The notes: a model not told the origin generated them from the letters alone. DNA of 64,000 nucleotides from JAIRNF01 sp031551125 (GCA_031551125.1 JAVBOB010000011.1:124001-188000), one strand, 5' to 3'. Shown: positions 53,063-61,703, numbered from the stretch's first letter. Numbers and translations: made by a program.

Positions 53063-53986
53063 TTATTTATCATGTATGCTCTTAAACCCGTCGCCAATTA
53101 CCTCGTTAGCATCAATAATCGTAACAAAGGCTTTCGGGTCAATATTTTTTATGTATTGCTGCATTATACCTACTTCACGAATGCTGATGTTGGTGAATAT
53201 AATCTTCCGTTCCTGACCGGAATATGCCCCTTGCCCATGCAGGTAGGTTGCCCCGCGGTCAAGGTCATTGATGATTTTATCAACAATTTCTTCGTGCTTA
53301 TCGGAAATAATGAGCATGGTTTTAATGTGGTTAAAGCCCTTCATGGTAACGTCAACTACAACGCCAACAACGTATATTACAATCCATGAGTACATGGGCA
53401 GCTTCCAGTCTCCAAACGCGGCAAGCGTAACCATTACAATAATGGAATCGACAATCATAACGGATGTTCCGAGTGACAGGTTGGTGTACTTGGAAACAAT
53501 CATGGCAATAATGTCTGAGCCTCCGGATGTTGCCTTGGCTCTGAATATCATGCCAAGCGCAATTCCTATCAGCACCCCGCCAAATATGGAGGAAAGCATA
53601 ATGTCGTCCACCAGCGCTTTATAGCCCCATGTATTTTCCAGCAACATGGTAAAGGCAGCTAACGAAACGAATCCTACCACAGTTTTAATTCCAAACAGAG
53701 GTCCCAAAATTCGTATGCCGATTATGCACAACGGAATGTCAAAGCAAAGCGCAACAATACCTATATCGAGATTGTTGGGCATAAACCCGAAGGTAGCCTG
53801 TATGGCACTATGGTACATATCGTATAAGTGGTGCAGCGTAATGGCTATACCGTAAACACCTCCGGGCGCTAGCTTATACGGTGAGATAAACATAACGAGC
53901 CCCACCGCCATAACGAACGACCCTGAAAGGATAAGTCCATAGGTAGTAAACCATTGTTTGGAGAACAGCTTTTCTGATCTTAACAT
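53063..53986 (-). CDS. YitT family membrane protein (DUF161/DUF2179)
   Basis: The product has 307 residues. About five to six membrane segments (~20-215) carry the family stretches LAPGGVYGIAITLHHLY and ATSGGSDIIAMIVSKYTNLSLGT. The C-terminal soluble DUF2179 domain reads MLIISDKHEEIVDKIINDLDRGATYLHGQGAYSGQERKII. Function not established. Confidence 0.92.
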   Translation of the reverse strand: MLRSEKLFSKQWFTTYGLILSGSFVMAVGLVMFISPYKLAPGGVYGIAITLHHLYDMYHSAIQATFGFMPNNLDIGIVALCFDIPLCIIGIRILGPLFGIKTVVGFVSLAAFTMLLENTWGYKALVDDIMLSSIFGGVLIGIALGMIFRAKATSGGSDIIAMIVSKYTNLSLGTSVMIVDSIIVMVTLAAFGDWKLPMYSWIVIYVVGVVVDVTMKGFNHIKTMLIISDKHEEIVDKIINDLDRGATYLHGQGAYSGQERKIIFTNISIREVGIMQQYIKNIDPKAFVTIIDANEVIGDGFKSIHDK

Positions 53987-54017
53987 TTGTAAAAGGAATA
54001 TGTAGAATTTGATTGGT

Positions 54018-54025
54018 CAAAGTTA
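54018..54025 (-). promoter_or_regulatory. Promoter -7 box of the YitT gene
   Basis: On the minus strand TAACTTTG matches TAnnTTTG, 32 bases before the ATG at 53986. Confidence 0.55.
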
Positions 54026-54265
54026 GGTAAAAAGCGCAATACGGCATAATTTCCCCAATTTGTTAGCTATATGCAGTATTGTTGATCTATGTTGTCATTC
54101 TTTATCACATAGACACACTAGGTACATAGAGAACCACATAGCTTATTTATATTTGAGATATTTATTGATAAACGCAAGTAGTATAATGCGCATAGAAAAA
54201 AGAGGCTATGTGTGCCTATGTGTTGAAATGGGTATATATCATAAGGTTTTTTATTTAGTGTTGCG
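54026..54265. repeat. Gap with an ACATAGGTACATAG-type repeat
   Basis: The string ATCACATAGACACACTAGGT at 54106 and CTATGTGTGCCTATGTGTTG near 54208 are an inverted pair of the ACCACATAGG repeat family. No gene. Confidence 0.5.
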
Positions 54266-54273
54266 TATATTTG
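54266..54273 (+). promoter_or_regulatory. Promoter -7 box of pgeF
   Basis: TATATTTG matches TAnnTTTG. The pgeF ATG is at 54291, 17 bases further, which also argues against the longer reading that would start at 54060. Confidence 0.6.
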
Positions 54274-54290
54274 CCGAAATAACTATCGCT

Positions 54291-55100
54291 ATGGTTAAAC
54301 ATCCTGAACATAACGGGATTTTCCGGTTTAACTCGCTGGAGCAATTTACCAATCTTTTTCACTTTACTACTGCGCGGGCAGGTGGTTGCAGTACAGGTAC
54401 ATACGCATCATTCAGCTTAAGCTGCTTTGCGGGCGACTCAGAGGACTGTGTACGAAAGAATAGAGAACAGCTATGTAACGTAATAGGTATAGATGTTCGT
54501 TCTCTATATGTTCCACACCAAACACACGGAACAGAACTTCTTTTGGTAGAAAATGATTTTGTTACAGCCCCGGCCAAACAGCAAGTCCAAATGCTTTATG
54601 GTAAAGATGCGTTGCTTAGCTCTCAAAAAGGTGTATGTATTGCTGTATCAACTGCGGATTGTGTTCCTATTTTGCTGTATGCAAAAAATAAGCAGGTGAT
54701 AGGTGCTGTACATGCAGGCTGGCGTGGTACCTGCGGGCGTATTTTGCAACGATCCGTACAAACAATGGTAAGCCACTACGGCTGCAGTTCTAAAGAAATA
54801 CATGCGGTTATTGGCCCTTCCATAAGTAAGGATGCGTTTGAGGTAGGAAACGAGGTGTACGAGGCGTTTCATGCAAACGGCTTTGAGATGGATGCGATAG
54901 CAAGTCGGCATCCCGATACCGGCAAGCACCATATTGATTTGTGGGAGGCAAACCGTTTGCAGCTGCTGCAGCTGGGCGTTCCGGCCGAGCAAATACAGCT
55001 TACGGGCGTTTGCACCTATACGCATGGTGATACCTACTTCTCTGCTAGAAGACTTGGTACGGCTTCCGGTAGAATGCTTACGGGGATATGGATGGAGTAA
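54291..55100 (+). CDS. pgeF: Peptidoglycan editing factor PgeF (YfiH/laccase-domain family)
   Basis: The product has 269 residues from ATG 54291. VPHQTHGTELL, STADCVPILLY, GAVHAGWRGTCGRIL, IGPSISKDAFEVG and CTYTHGDTYFSARRLG contain the His/Cys metal site of the family. Members act as purine nucleoside phosphorylase/adenosine deaminase-like enzymes, and in enterobacteria remove wrong residues from muropeptide precursors. Single gene. Confidence 0.94.
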   Translation: MVKHPEHNGIFRFNSLEQFTNLFHFTTARAGGCSTGTYASFSLSCFAGDSEDCVRKNREQLCNVIGIDVRSLYVPHQTHGTELLLVENDFVTAPAKQQVQMLYGKDALLSSQKGVCIAVSTADCVPILLYAKNKQVIGAVHAGWRGTCGRILQRSVQTMVSHYGCSSKEIHAVIGPSISKDAFEVGNEVYEAFHANGFEMDAIASRHPDTGKHHIDLWEANRLQLLQLGVPAEQIQLTGVCTYTHGDTYFSARRLGTASGRMLTGIWME

Positions 55101-55343
55101 TGAATAGTGAGTGGTTAGTAGTGAATAGTGAAAGGGTAAAGGTTAATAGTGAAACGTTAAGAGTAATGCGTTAGGCGTTAAATGTAGCGAACTCAGCCCA
55201 TTGCTTCATACCAATAACGTTTACCCCTAAAGGGGGAACCCTGTTACTGCCGAATTGAACTTTTGAAAGTCGGTTGCACAAACCAAAGCCCCCTTCAGGA
55301 GGTTGGGGGTAATAAGTGATGGTTTGGTTCAATACTAAAGAAT
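55101..55343. repeat. Low-complexity and palindromic repeats
   Basis: A GAATAGTGAGTGGTTAGTAG tract like that at 20953-21010 is followed by CCCCTAAAGGGGG (55226) and GCCCCCTTCAGGAGGTTGGG (about 55288). No gene. Confidence 0.55.
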
Positions 55344-55808
55344 ATGACAGAAGGTAAAGACAAGGAAAAGAAAAAGCGGGAGGATTTATTTCTTCGGTTT
55401 TTAGATTCTCATCCGTATATAAAGGCTGCTATACTTTTAGCCTTGCTTATCCTTTTGTTTTGGCTACACCCAACCAAACTTGTTGTGTATGGACTTTGGG
55501 GGTGGGGCGCGGCTATAGCCGTACCTATTTTAGGGCTCGGTTCAATTTTTGCGTTTGCGTCCTTGGCTTCTATTAAGGAAAAAGCTGTTCGTAAGGTCAG
55601 AGCAATTACCTACCGGATATTTTGTATTGCGCTTCCCGTGTGTCAGCTTGCTTCATTCTTTCTTGTACGGAGCACTTTTCGTAACGGGTGTAGGTTAGGT
55701 TTATTTGTTTCTCTTTTTGGAACAGCCATGCTCGTTTTGCTACTAATGCCGCTTATGAATAGGTGGGAGAAGAGGGTAGAAAAGGTGGAGTACAATAAAC
55801 ATACATGA
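55344..55808 (+). CDS. Membrane protein of unknown function
   Basis: The product has 154 residues with a charged N-terminus (TEGKDKEKKKREDLFLRFLDSHPY) and four predicted membrane segments (~29-44, 50-73, 88-105, 118-138). The last residues are basic. I recognise no family. It may be an orphan small inner-membrane protein. No operon partner within 340 bases. Confidence 0.6.
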   Translation: MTEGKDKEKKKREDLFLRFLDSHPYIKAAILLALLILLFWLHPTKLVVYGLWGWGAAIAVPILGLGSIFAFASLASIKEKAVRKVRAITYRIFCIALPVCQLASFFLVRSTFRNGCRLGLFVSLFGTAMLVLLLMPLMNRWEKRVEKVEYNKHT

Positions 55809-56154
55809 CCGTCATTGCGAATTAAAAACCTGCTAGGTATTTGATTACCGGAAAAGATAACAAGCAAGAAACTATGGAATAGCTTTAGGATAGCAAGGAA
55901 GTATAGCCCGTAGGGCTTATATATCAATAGAAATAGCAAATACCTAACAGATAATTGTCCGTAGGACATCTACATCCTTTACACCATTAAAGCCCTACGG
56001 GCTATCCCGTTTTGAGCATTCTAATATTTCTATTGATATTATTTCCCTACGGGAAAACCCCGTTCTCCAAAAAGAGTAACACTTATAAGCCCTAACAGGT
56101 TTTAAAAACTTATTAGGTTCTAAAAAATCGCTGAAAATTATATAGCTTTATGTT
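55809..56154. repeat. Complex inverted-repeat element
   Basis: AGCCCGTAGGGCTTATATAT with CAATAGAAATA (55905-55935) is the inverse of TATTTCTATTGATATTATTT with CCCTACGGG (56024-56052). Inside are TGTCCGTAGGACA and AGCCCTACGGGCT palindromes, and the outer CTGCTAGGTATTT / AAATACCTAACAG also pair. TGTCCGTAGGACA recurs near 61800. No gene. Confidence 0.65.
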
Positions 56155-56454
56155 ATGGATAAAATGATAGGTAGAGCATTCTTGCTGGTAATACTCACAG
56201 TTCTTTTTTTTATTGCTTTGTGCTTTATTGACTTTTGCGTGATAACCCCGCTATTACCCCTTCCTGATGATATTTGCTACTACCACGAGCATGAGCCGCC
56301 CTTGTGGATTGATTTGTTTTATCTGGATAGCATAGGACATACCGAACCACCATTCAGTAAGCTACACATGTTGGTTTTGCTTGTACTGTCAGCAGTATTA
56401 AGCTGGCTGACAGCTAGAATTTTTAAGAAGAGGTTTGCGAAATGTAAACAGTAA
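56155..56454 (+). CDS. Small membrane protein of unknown function
   Basis: The product has 99 residues with two membrane segments (~8-32 and ~72-90) separated by an acidic, His/Pro-rich loop (PLPDDICYYHEHEPPLWIDLFYLDSIGHTEPPF). No family recognised. A terminator follows at 56474. Confidence 0.55.
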   Translation: MDKMIGRAFLLVILTVLFFIALCFIDFCVITPLLPLPDDICYYHEHEPPLWIDLFYLDSIGHTEPPFSKLHMLVLLVLSAVLSWLTARIFKKRFAKCKQ

Positions 56455-56473
56455 AAAAGACTAGATGAAAACA

Positions 56474-56509
56474 AAAGAGGGGTGCTTTCCAAGCATCCCT
56501 CTTTTGTTT
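56474..56509. terminator. Bidirectional terminator
   Basis: AAAAGAGGGGTGCTT / AAGCATCCCTCTTTT stem with flanking A- and T-runs, between the convergent small membrane protein gene and the lipoprotein gene. Confidence 0.8.
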
Positions 56510-56522
56510 TGGCGTACTATCT

Positions 56523-57452
56523 CTATTTGTACGTGATCACAAAAACTTCATCTCGATCATCTTCACTAACACCGTCAATATAAAGTGATCTGTTGTTAAA
56601 TGTAATTTTCACGGGGTAGCCATCCGTATCATACTCGTATGTTGCAGCGCCTGTAGCATTTTCACTACGTATGGTTAGAAGGTTGTTGGCCATAAATAGC
56701 TGCCCTAAACCTTGAAAAATATATGGACTTTGAATAAACAACCAGCTAGGAGCGTTGATATCGGAAAATACCCCTTTCTTATTATCAAATGTATAGAGAT
56801 CATCGTAAGAAGTATTATCATCATACGATTCTTTTGATATGTTACCGGCTTTATCATACTCGTATGTTATAATCCTGGTACGAGAACTCGAAACATAAGA
56901 ATGATGCTTTATGAGCTGTCCTTTATCGTTTAACTCCAAAAAGTCAGGTGTGTTTTCGAAGTTGGAGTTTCCAATTTCATCCCATAGTTTAACGGTTAGG
57001 TGGTCAGGGTAAGAATAATGTGTTGTATAGTTTGTAAATGGTGGTAGTATATATATAATACCTTTTGATGGCATTTTTATTGGCTCGGTATACGCAACAA
57101 TCTGCCTGCTTTGTGTAGTAACCCCTTTTGATGGTTTATTTGTTGCGTCGGCATACTCAAAAACCTGTTTATTTTCTACTTGCACTATGTTACGTTGGTC
57201 TAAGCTGCCATAACTGTAGCCTACCTCTCTAATCTCGGTTAACCTATTTTGTCCATCATACGAGTAATAAATGGATTCTGTATAGGGCCAAGTGAGCGTT
57301 TCTTGCTTTACAATAGAAATAGGCACTTTTTTTACTACAACCTCTTCCGGTGTTTCCTCCTCTTCATTTAGGGGTAATGGCACACATGAGGTAAATGTAA
57401 CCATTGTAGCACAGGCAAGTAATGCAAATAGACTTAGCGTGTTTTTTTTCAT
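56523..57452 (-). CDS. Lipoprotein with YD-like repeats, unknown function
   Basis: The product has 309 residues from MKKNTLSLFALLACATM with lipobox TFTSC (Cys ~23). An acidic linker follows (NEEEETPEEVVV). Repeated motifs YYSYDGQNRLTEIREVGYSYG, ITYEYDKAGNISKESYDDN and ATYEYDTDGYPVKITFNN resemble single YD/RHS-like hairpins as found in DUF4595-type Bacteroidota lipoproteins. Surface or periplasmic. Function unknown. Confidence 0.72.
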   Translation of the reverse strand: MKKNTLSLFALLACATMVTFTSCVPLPLNEEEETPEEVVVKKVPISIVKQETLTWPYTESIYYSYDGQNRLTEIREVGYSYGSLDQRNIVQVENKQVFEYADATNKPSKGVTTQSRQIVAYTEPIKMPSKGIIYILPPFTNYTTHYSYPDHLTVKLWDEIGNSNFENTPDFLELNDKGQLIKHHSYVSSSRTRIITYEYDKAGNISKESYDDNTSYDDLYTFDNKKGVFSDINAPSWLFIQSPYIFQGLGQLFMANNLLTIRSENATGAATYEYDTDGYPVKITFNNRSLYIDGVSEDDRDEVFVITYK

Positions 57453-57500
57453 AATAGTTGGGTGGTTTAGTGCCTTGGTTATATAGCTACCCATTTTGTA

Positions 57501-57508
57501 CAAAAGTA
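57501..57508 (-). promoter_or_regulatory. Promoter -7 box of the YD-like lipoprotein gene
   Basis: On the minus strand TACTTTTG matches TAnnTTTG, 48 bases before the ATG at 57452. Confidence 0.55.
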
Positions 57509-57648
57509 GCGATAACTTTGCTACTCACTGTAAGGTACATTATATAACGATTGATGGCGATTGTGTGTTCTATTTTTGTTTGTGCCGCTACGCATTACAA
57601 GCGTACCGACGGAATATTTTTTAATTTAACTGAGTCCGATTTACAACT

Positions 57649-57869
57649 TAAAGACACATCACCATTCAAATACCCTACCCGGGCTTATCATTTTTTTTAC
57701 TCACCAGCCCCCAAAGGGGGCTTTTTAACCACATAGAGCACAATAGGAACACATAGGGGTGTTCTATTTACCATTCGCTATTCACCTCTTTGTGTTCCCC
57801 CTTTGGGGGCTAGGGGGCTAAAAAAAATGATAAGCCCGGGTAGGGTATTTGAATGGTGATGTGTCTTTA
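57649..57869. repeat. Perfect 49-bp inverted repeat flanking 123 bases
   Basis: Arms 57649-57697 and 57821-57869 are exact reverse complements (core ACCCGGGC, then TTATCA and a T/A-run). The pairing continues imperfectly outwards (TTTACAA / TTGTAAA). The centre holds a second inverted pair, AGCCCCCAAAGGGGG and CCCCCTTTGGGGGCT, and an AACCACATAGAGCACAATAG string. No gene is inside. Confidence 0.85.
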
Positions 57870-58026
57870 CTTAAATTGTAAACGTGGGTCTTTAAGGCTT
57901 TTCTTTATCAGTAGCTGCTAAATTTCCTTCGCCTGATTTGTACCAAGTGAAGGGAATCTCTTGTTTAGCTAGCCTATATGGATTCAGTAAGAAATTGGCT
58001 AAAGTTTAATATTATATTTTATGCGT

Positions 58027-58034
58027 TACATTTG
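58027..58034 (+). promoter_or_regulatory. Promoter -7 box of the FecR / STN-DUF3575 operon
   Basis: TACATTTG matches TAnnTTTG. Transcription would start near 58041, so the FecR ATGs at 58021 and 58039 fall out and ATG 58069 is favoured. Confidence 0.6.
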
Positions 58035-58068
58035 CGGCATGGCTAGAATTTTAAAACCAACCATAAAC

Positions 58069-59058
58069 ATGACAATGGGTATCCCGTATGAAATACTGGT
58101 GAAATATTGCAGAAATAGGGCCTCGGCAGAGGAGGTAAAAGAGGCCGAGGAGTGGCTTTCCCAAGGCGATAACCTATCGGTATATCTGAACCTAAAGGAA
58201 GAGTGGCGATATATTGACGATGATAAAATACTTATTCCCGATAGGCTGTTGGTTTGGCAAAAAATCAAGGTTGGCGCAGGCCTTTCTGCTAATAAGCAAC
58301 GTACTAGGCTTAACTTTTACCGAGCGGTAGCGGCTTGTTTACTGCTTGCTGTTGTGGGATTATCCACCCTGTATTTCTTAGGCGATAAGAGAGGACAAAA
58401 CCAAACCGCCGAACTATTTTCGACTATAAGCACAGGTAGTAGAGAAAAGTCGAAAATGGAGCTGCCCGATGGCTCAAAAGTGTGGTTAAACGCCAACTCC
58501 AAAGCTGTTTTGAGCAATAAGTTCAGCAACAACATAAGAGAAGTTACTGTTGACGGTGAGCTGTTTTTTGACGTAAACCCATCGGATAAAAAATTTGTTG
58601 TAAACGCCGGTATAGTAAAAGTTGAAGTGCTTGGCACGTCATTCGTTGTAAATACACATGCCGATAGCAACCATATACAAATTACGCTGAAAACAGGGCG
58701 CGTAGCTGTATTCGATGCCGCCGGCAACAAGCAGCTGTTTGTAATGGATTCGGCGCATCGGGCGGTTGTCAGTAAAAAAGACCTTAGCTATAACATTCAA
58801 CATGTAGAAACGGCTTGGTGCAACATTTGGACAGGAGAAAGTCTGACCATACACAATGAACCGCTATACCGAATAGTAAACAAGCTTGAAAGCTGGTACA
58901 ACCTAAATATTACATACACCGGATTGGATTCCTCCAAAACCTACTCTTTCCATGTTCAAAATGAAAACATATTCGAATTTTTAGAGCTGTTTTCGGCCGT
59001 AACCCCAATCAGCTACAGCTTGAACGGAAGACAACTTTACATTGAGGCTAAGGAATAA
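58069..59058 (+). CDS. FecR family anti-sigma factor
   Basis: The product has 329 residues. A cytoplasmic N-terminal sigma-binding region (~1-80: PYEILVKYCRNRASAEEVKEAEEWLS) precedes a membrane segment at ~87-106. The periplasmic FecR domain (KMELPDGSKVWLNANSKAVL, VTVDGELFFDVNP, VKVEVLGTSFVVNTHAD) follows, and the C-terminal DUF4974 domain (SLTIHNEPLYRIVNKLESWYNLNITYTG). It would hold the ECF sigma factor at 60162 until signalled from the outer membrane. The STN-DUF3575 gene starts right after the stop. Confidence 0.92.
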   Translation: MTMGIPYEILVKYCRNRASAEEVKEAEEWLSQGDNLSVYLNLKEEWRYIDDDKILIPDRLLVWQKIKVGAGLSANKQRTRLNFYRAVAACLLLAVVGLSTLYFLGDKRGQNQTAELFSTISTGSREKSKMELPDGSKVWLNANSKAVLSNKFSNNIREVTVDGELFFDVNPSDKKFVVNAGIVKVEVLGTSFVVNTHADSNHIQITLKTGRVAVFDAAGNKQLFVMDSAHRAVVSKKDLSYNIQHVETAWCNIWTGESLTIHNEPLYRIVNKLESWYNLNITYTGLDSSKTYSFHVQNENIFEFLELFSAVTPISYSLNGRQLYIEAKE

Positions 59059-59059
59059 A

Positions 59060-60109
59060 ATGAAGAAATTACTTATACTGTTTTTATGCTTCATGCTTGC
59101 CTTGTCGGCAAGCGCGCAAATCAGCATTAAGCACAACGGTACATTACGTGATTTATTTACTACTCTTCAAACCCAATACGGGTATAATTTTATGTATAGC
59201 AACAATGACATAAACGACCAACAAGTAGTAGTGCTAAATGTGGTAAATGCAGGTATAGAAACGGTTTTCAATCAAATTACCAGAATCGTAAATATATCAT
59301 ACGCCGTAAAAAGCAAGCAAATAGCCATTAAAAAAGCCGAGCCTAGGGCTATAGCTTCTAGAGCAGAAATTAAAACAGAAACGAAGAGGATTGAACCGAA
59401 AGCAATAGAGCTGGTAGAAAAAAAGACCCCGATAGAAATTAATGCTGAAAAAATAGAACAAGAAGTTGAACCTGTAAAAGCAGAAGCGCCGCTTTCCGTG
59501 GAAGGGAAAGATGTTGTAGTTACAAGTAATAATACGGAAATCTATCCTAAAAAGGACGCTGAACCGAAACAGCAAACAGCTCCAAAAACCAAGAATATCA
59601 ACAAAAAGTCAGCTGAAAAGATAAGTCCTTGGAAGTTTTCGCTTACAACAAACCTTTTATACGATTTGGCTGCAACGCTCAATGCAGGTGTAGAATTAAA
59701 ATACACTGAACGATATGGATTGGCGGTAAACGGCGGCTGGATGCACCTTAACTGGGGCGACCAAAAAAGGTATCGTATATGGTTTTTTAACCCGGAGCTA
59801 AGGTGCTATTTATCACCTGACAAGCGTTACTACCTAGGTGGCGAACTGCATGTAGGGGAGCTGAATTTTCAGTTTTCCGATACCGGTAATCAGGGCAATT
59901 TTGCAGGGGGCGGCTTAACATTAGGTTATATTATAAGCATGAACAGCAAGCTTCAGCTCGATTTGGGAATAGGTTTGGGCTATACTCGCTACAAATATGA
60001 TACGTACTACTACAATTCTGATAGTGATAAGAACATAAGAAAAGAATCGGGCATTAAGAATTTATGGCTACCCAAGCCGGGTGTAACACTTGTTTGGGTT
60101 ATCAAATAA
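59060..60109 (+). CDS. STN-domain outer-membrane protein with DUF3575 barrel
   Basis: The product has 349 residues from ATG 59060, signal peptide ending SASAQ. Residues ~20-95 are an STN-like domain (GTLRDLFTTLQTQYGYNFMYSNNDINDQQVVVLNV...ISYAVKSKQIAI), the periplasmic signalling domain normally in front of TonB receptors. Residues ~100-185 are a Glu/Lys-rich linker (KKAEPRAIASRAEIKTE...). Residues ~190-349 form a DUF3575-type barrel (NLLYDLAATLNAGVELKYTERYGLAVNGGWMH). It has no TonB plug or large barrel. It lies directly between fecR and the ECF sigma gene. Confidence 0.85.
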   Translation: MKKLLILFLCFMLALSASAQISIKHNGTLRDLFTTLQTQYGYNFMYSNNDINDQQVVVLNVVNAGIETVFNQITRIVNISYAVKSKQIAIKKAEPRAIASRAEIKTETKRIEPKAIELVEKKTPIEINAEKIEQEVEPVKAEAPLSVEGKDVVVTSNNTEIYPKKDAEPKQQTAPKTKNINKKSAEKISPWKFSLTTNLLYDLAATLNAGVELKYTERYGLAVNGGWMHLNWGDQKRYRIWFFNPELRCYLSPDKRYYLGGELHVGELNFQFSDTGNQGNFAGGGLTLGYIISMNSKLQLDLGIGLGYTRYKYDTYYYNSDSDKNIRKESGIKNLWLPKPGVTLVWVIK

Positions 60110-60141
60110 GATAGTTAGAACGATATTGTTTATACTTGAAA

Positions 60142-60149
60142 TAATTTTG
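60142..60149 (+). promoter_or_regulatory. Promoter -7 box of the ECF sigma gene
   Basis: TAATTTTG matches TAnnTTTG and is 12 bases before the ATG at 60162, so the sigma factor may have its own housekeeping promoter. Confidence 0.5.
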
Positions 60150-60161
60150 GCAAGATTATAA

Positions 60162-60683
60162 ATGGAAAACCATAAGATAGACGAGCATAGCTTTCAGGAT
60201 ATATTCGAAACTCACTTCGACCCTATATGCAGGTTTCTGAACCTGTACACCAAAGACATTGATATGATTGAAGATACTGTGCAGAATATATTTTGCAAAT
60301 TGTGGATTAATCGAGATTTCTTGAATGTAGTTCATATCCGCCCATACCTGTACACCGCCGCCCGTAACGGGGTACTCAATCACATACGCAATCAGAAGCT
60401 ACAATCGCAAATACTTGCAACATACATGCGTGAAGAGCAAGAGCTACACGAAGCATACGACTGTGTTGACGAGGAAGAATTTGTAAAACGATTGGAAGAA
60501 AGCATTGCCAGCCTATCGCCTAAATGCCAAGCCGTTTTTAAGCTAAGCCGATTCAGCAAAATGACTTACAAAGAAATATCCGAACAAGAGGGCATCTCTG
60601 TAAAAATGGTAGAAAAACATATATCTACAGCGCTGAGAAAGATAAAAGAAAAAATGATAAGAGCTAGCTTTATTTTGTTGTAG
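60162..60683 (+). CDS. RNA polymerase ECF sigma factor
   Basis: The product has 173 residues. Region 2 (HFDPICRFLNLYTKDIDMIEDTVQNIFCKLW) and region 4 HTH (SKMTYKEISEQEGISVKMVEKHISTALRKIKEKM) are intact. It belongs to the Bacteroidota FecI-like group. It is preceded by its likely anti-sigma (FecR) and an STN-barrel protein in an order reverse to the usual sigma-fecR-receptor. A terminator follows. Confidence 0.93.
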   Translation: MENHKIDEHSFQDIFETHFDPICRFLNLYTKDIDMIEDTVQNIFCKLWINRDFLNVVHIRPYLYTAARNGVLNHIRNQKLQSQILATYMREEQELHEAYDCVDEEEFVKRLEESIASLSPKCQAVFKLSRFSKMTYKEISEQEGISVKMVEKHISTALRKIKEKMIRASFILL

Positions 60684-60699
60684 GAAAATAGTAGAAAGG

Positions 60700-60735
60700 T
60701 AACCCGTCATTGGCTTCGCCGAGCTCAGCAATGAC
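60700..60735. terminator. Terminator after the ECF sigma gene
   Basis: AACCCGTCATTG / CAATGACGGGTT stem, followed by TATTTG, between convergent genes. The stem is a shortened GTCATTGCG-type repeat unit. Confidence 0.65.
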
Positions 60736-60761
60736 GGGTTTATTTGTGGCTAGCGTAAGCC

Positions 60762-61670
60762 TTACTCGCTATACTTTTCCATATCCGGTGCGGGTTGCCA
60801 CTTGCTATCGGGTTCAAAGTAGCTCCACAGCAGCTTCGATACTTGCCGAATCAGCTCAGCTCCCTCGTTTTTATAGGCGCTTTTCGACTTCTGATTTTTT
60901 GTTGCTACGCAAAAAACGTAATCACCATGGGGTGCGTTTACCATCACTACCTCTGATGTTGCTGTGCTTACAAAGCCTTGTTTTGATGCGGCCTGTACGT
61001 ATGGGGGTACTTGTGATAGTGAGCGGTCGTCCCAATACGTTTTACAAAGTATGCGGTATATGCGCTCGCTGGCAGCTGGGCTTATTGCTTTACCTGCTCG
61101 TATAAGGGCTAGGAGTTCGGCCATTTCACGGGGCGTTGTTTGTCCCCAGCCGTAAACCTTTCGGTTTTCTTCCCTGCCGGGCGTGCGAGAGTTTACCCGT
61201 ATATCCTTAAAGCCGTTATCGTCCAGCCATTGGTTAATGGCTACTCCGCCTCCGGCCATAGCCTGACACCACAGGCTGGCCGTATTATCGCTAACCGATT
61301 CCATCAGCAAGGCAATTTTTCCAAGGCTTATTTTACTGCTATCTTTAAGCATGGCGGTAATATCAAAGTCGGAGTATGCCAACGAATCACGATAGGTTAG
61401 CACGGTGTTATACTTCAGCTCGCCTTTCTCAATTTTATCGAAAAGTCCGCAGAGAATGGGGAGCTTTATGGTGCTGGCCGTTGGGTATAGCGTATCGGCG
61501 TTAATAGCGGCAATACGGTTTTTGGCAATATGCCGAACATATACACCTGCTTCAAGCCCTGAATCGCTTATCAATTTTTGGAGTTTTTCAGTAAGTGCCT
61601 TGTCCGGTTGTTGGGCAAAGCCCGAAAAGCATAGAAGAATACTTAGGAGTAAAGTGATTTGTTTTTTCAC
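60762..61670 (-). CDS. Class A beta-lactamase-like serine hydrolase
   Basis: The product has 302 residues from GTG 61670 (VKKQITLLLSILLCFSGFAQ, a clean signal peptide). The ATG 13 codons upstream lies in a repeat unit and is rejected. SxxK is in STIKLPIL, the SDN motif in SVSDNTA, and an E-like region in GREENRKVYGWGQTTPREMAELL. In place of KTG there is KQG (SKQGFVSTATSEV). The fold fits class A beta-lactamases. Beta-lactam hydrolysis cannot be asserted from sequence. Confidence 0.85.
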   Translation of the reverse strand: MKKQITLLLSILLCFSGFAQQPDKALTEKLQKLISDSGLEAGVYVRHIAKNRIAAINADTLYPTASTIKLPILCGLFDKIEKGELKYNTVLTYRDSLAYSDFDITAMLKDSSKISLGKIALLMESVSDNTASLWCQAMAGGGVAINQWLDDNGFKDIRVNSRTPGREENRKVYGWGQTTPREMAELLALIRAGKAISPAASERIYRILCKTYWDDRSLSQVPPYVQAASKQGFVSTATSEVVMVNAPHGDYVFCVATKNQKSKSAYKNEGAELIRQVSKLLWSYFEPDSKWQPAPDMEKYSE

Positions 61671-61703
61671 GGTATTAGGTTTAAGGAGTTTTAGATTTAG
61701 TAT

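Noticed and set aside
54060..54290. N-terminal extension of PgeF
   Set aside because: It covers a repeat and the TATATTTG promoter, and the family start matches ATG 54291.
57551..57736. Plus-strand 61-codon frame
   Set aside because: It runs through the left arm of the 49-bp inverted repeat and a CCCCC palindrome, with no protein-like features.
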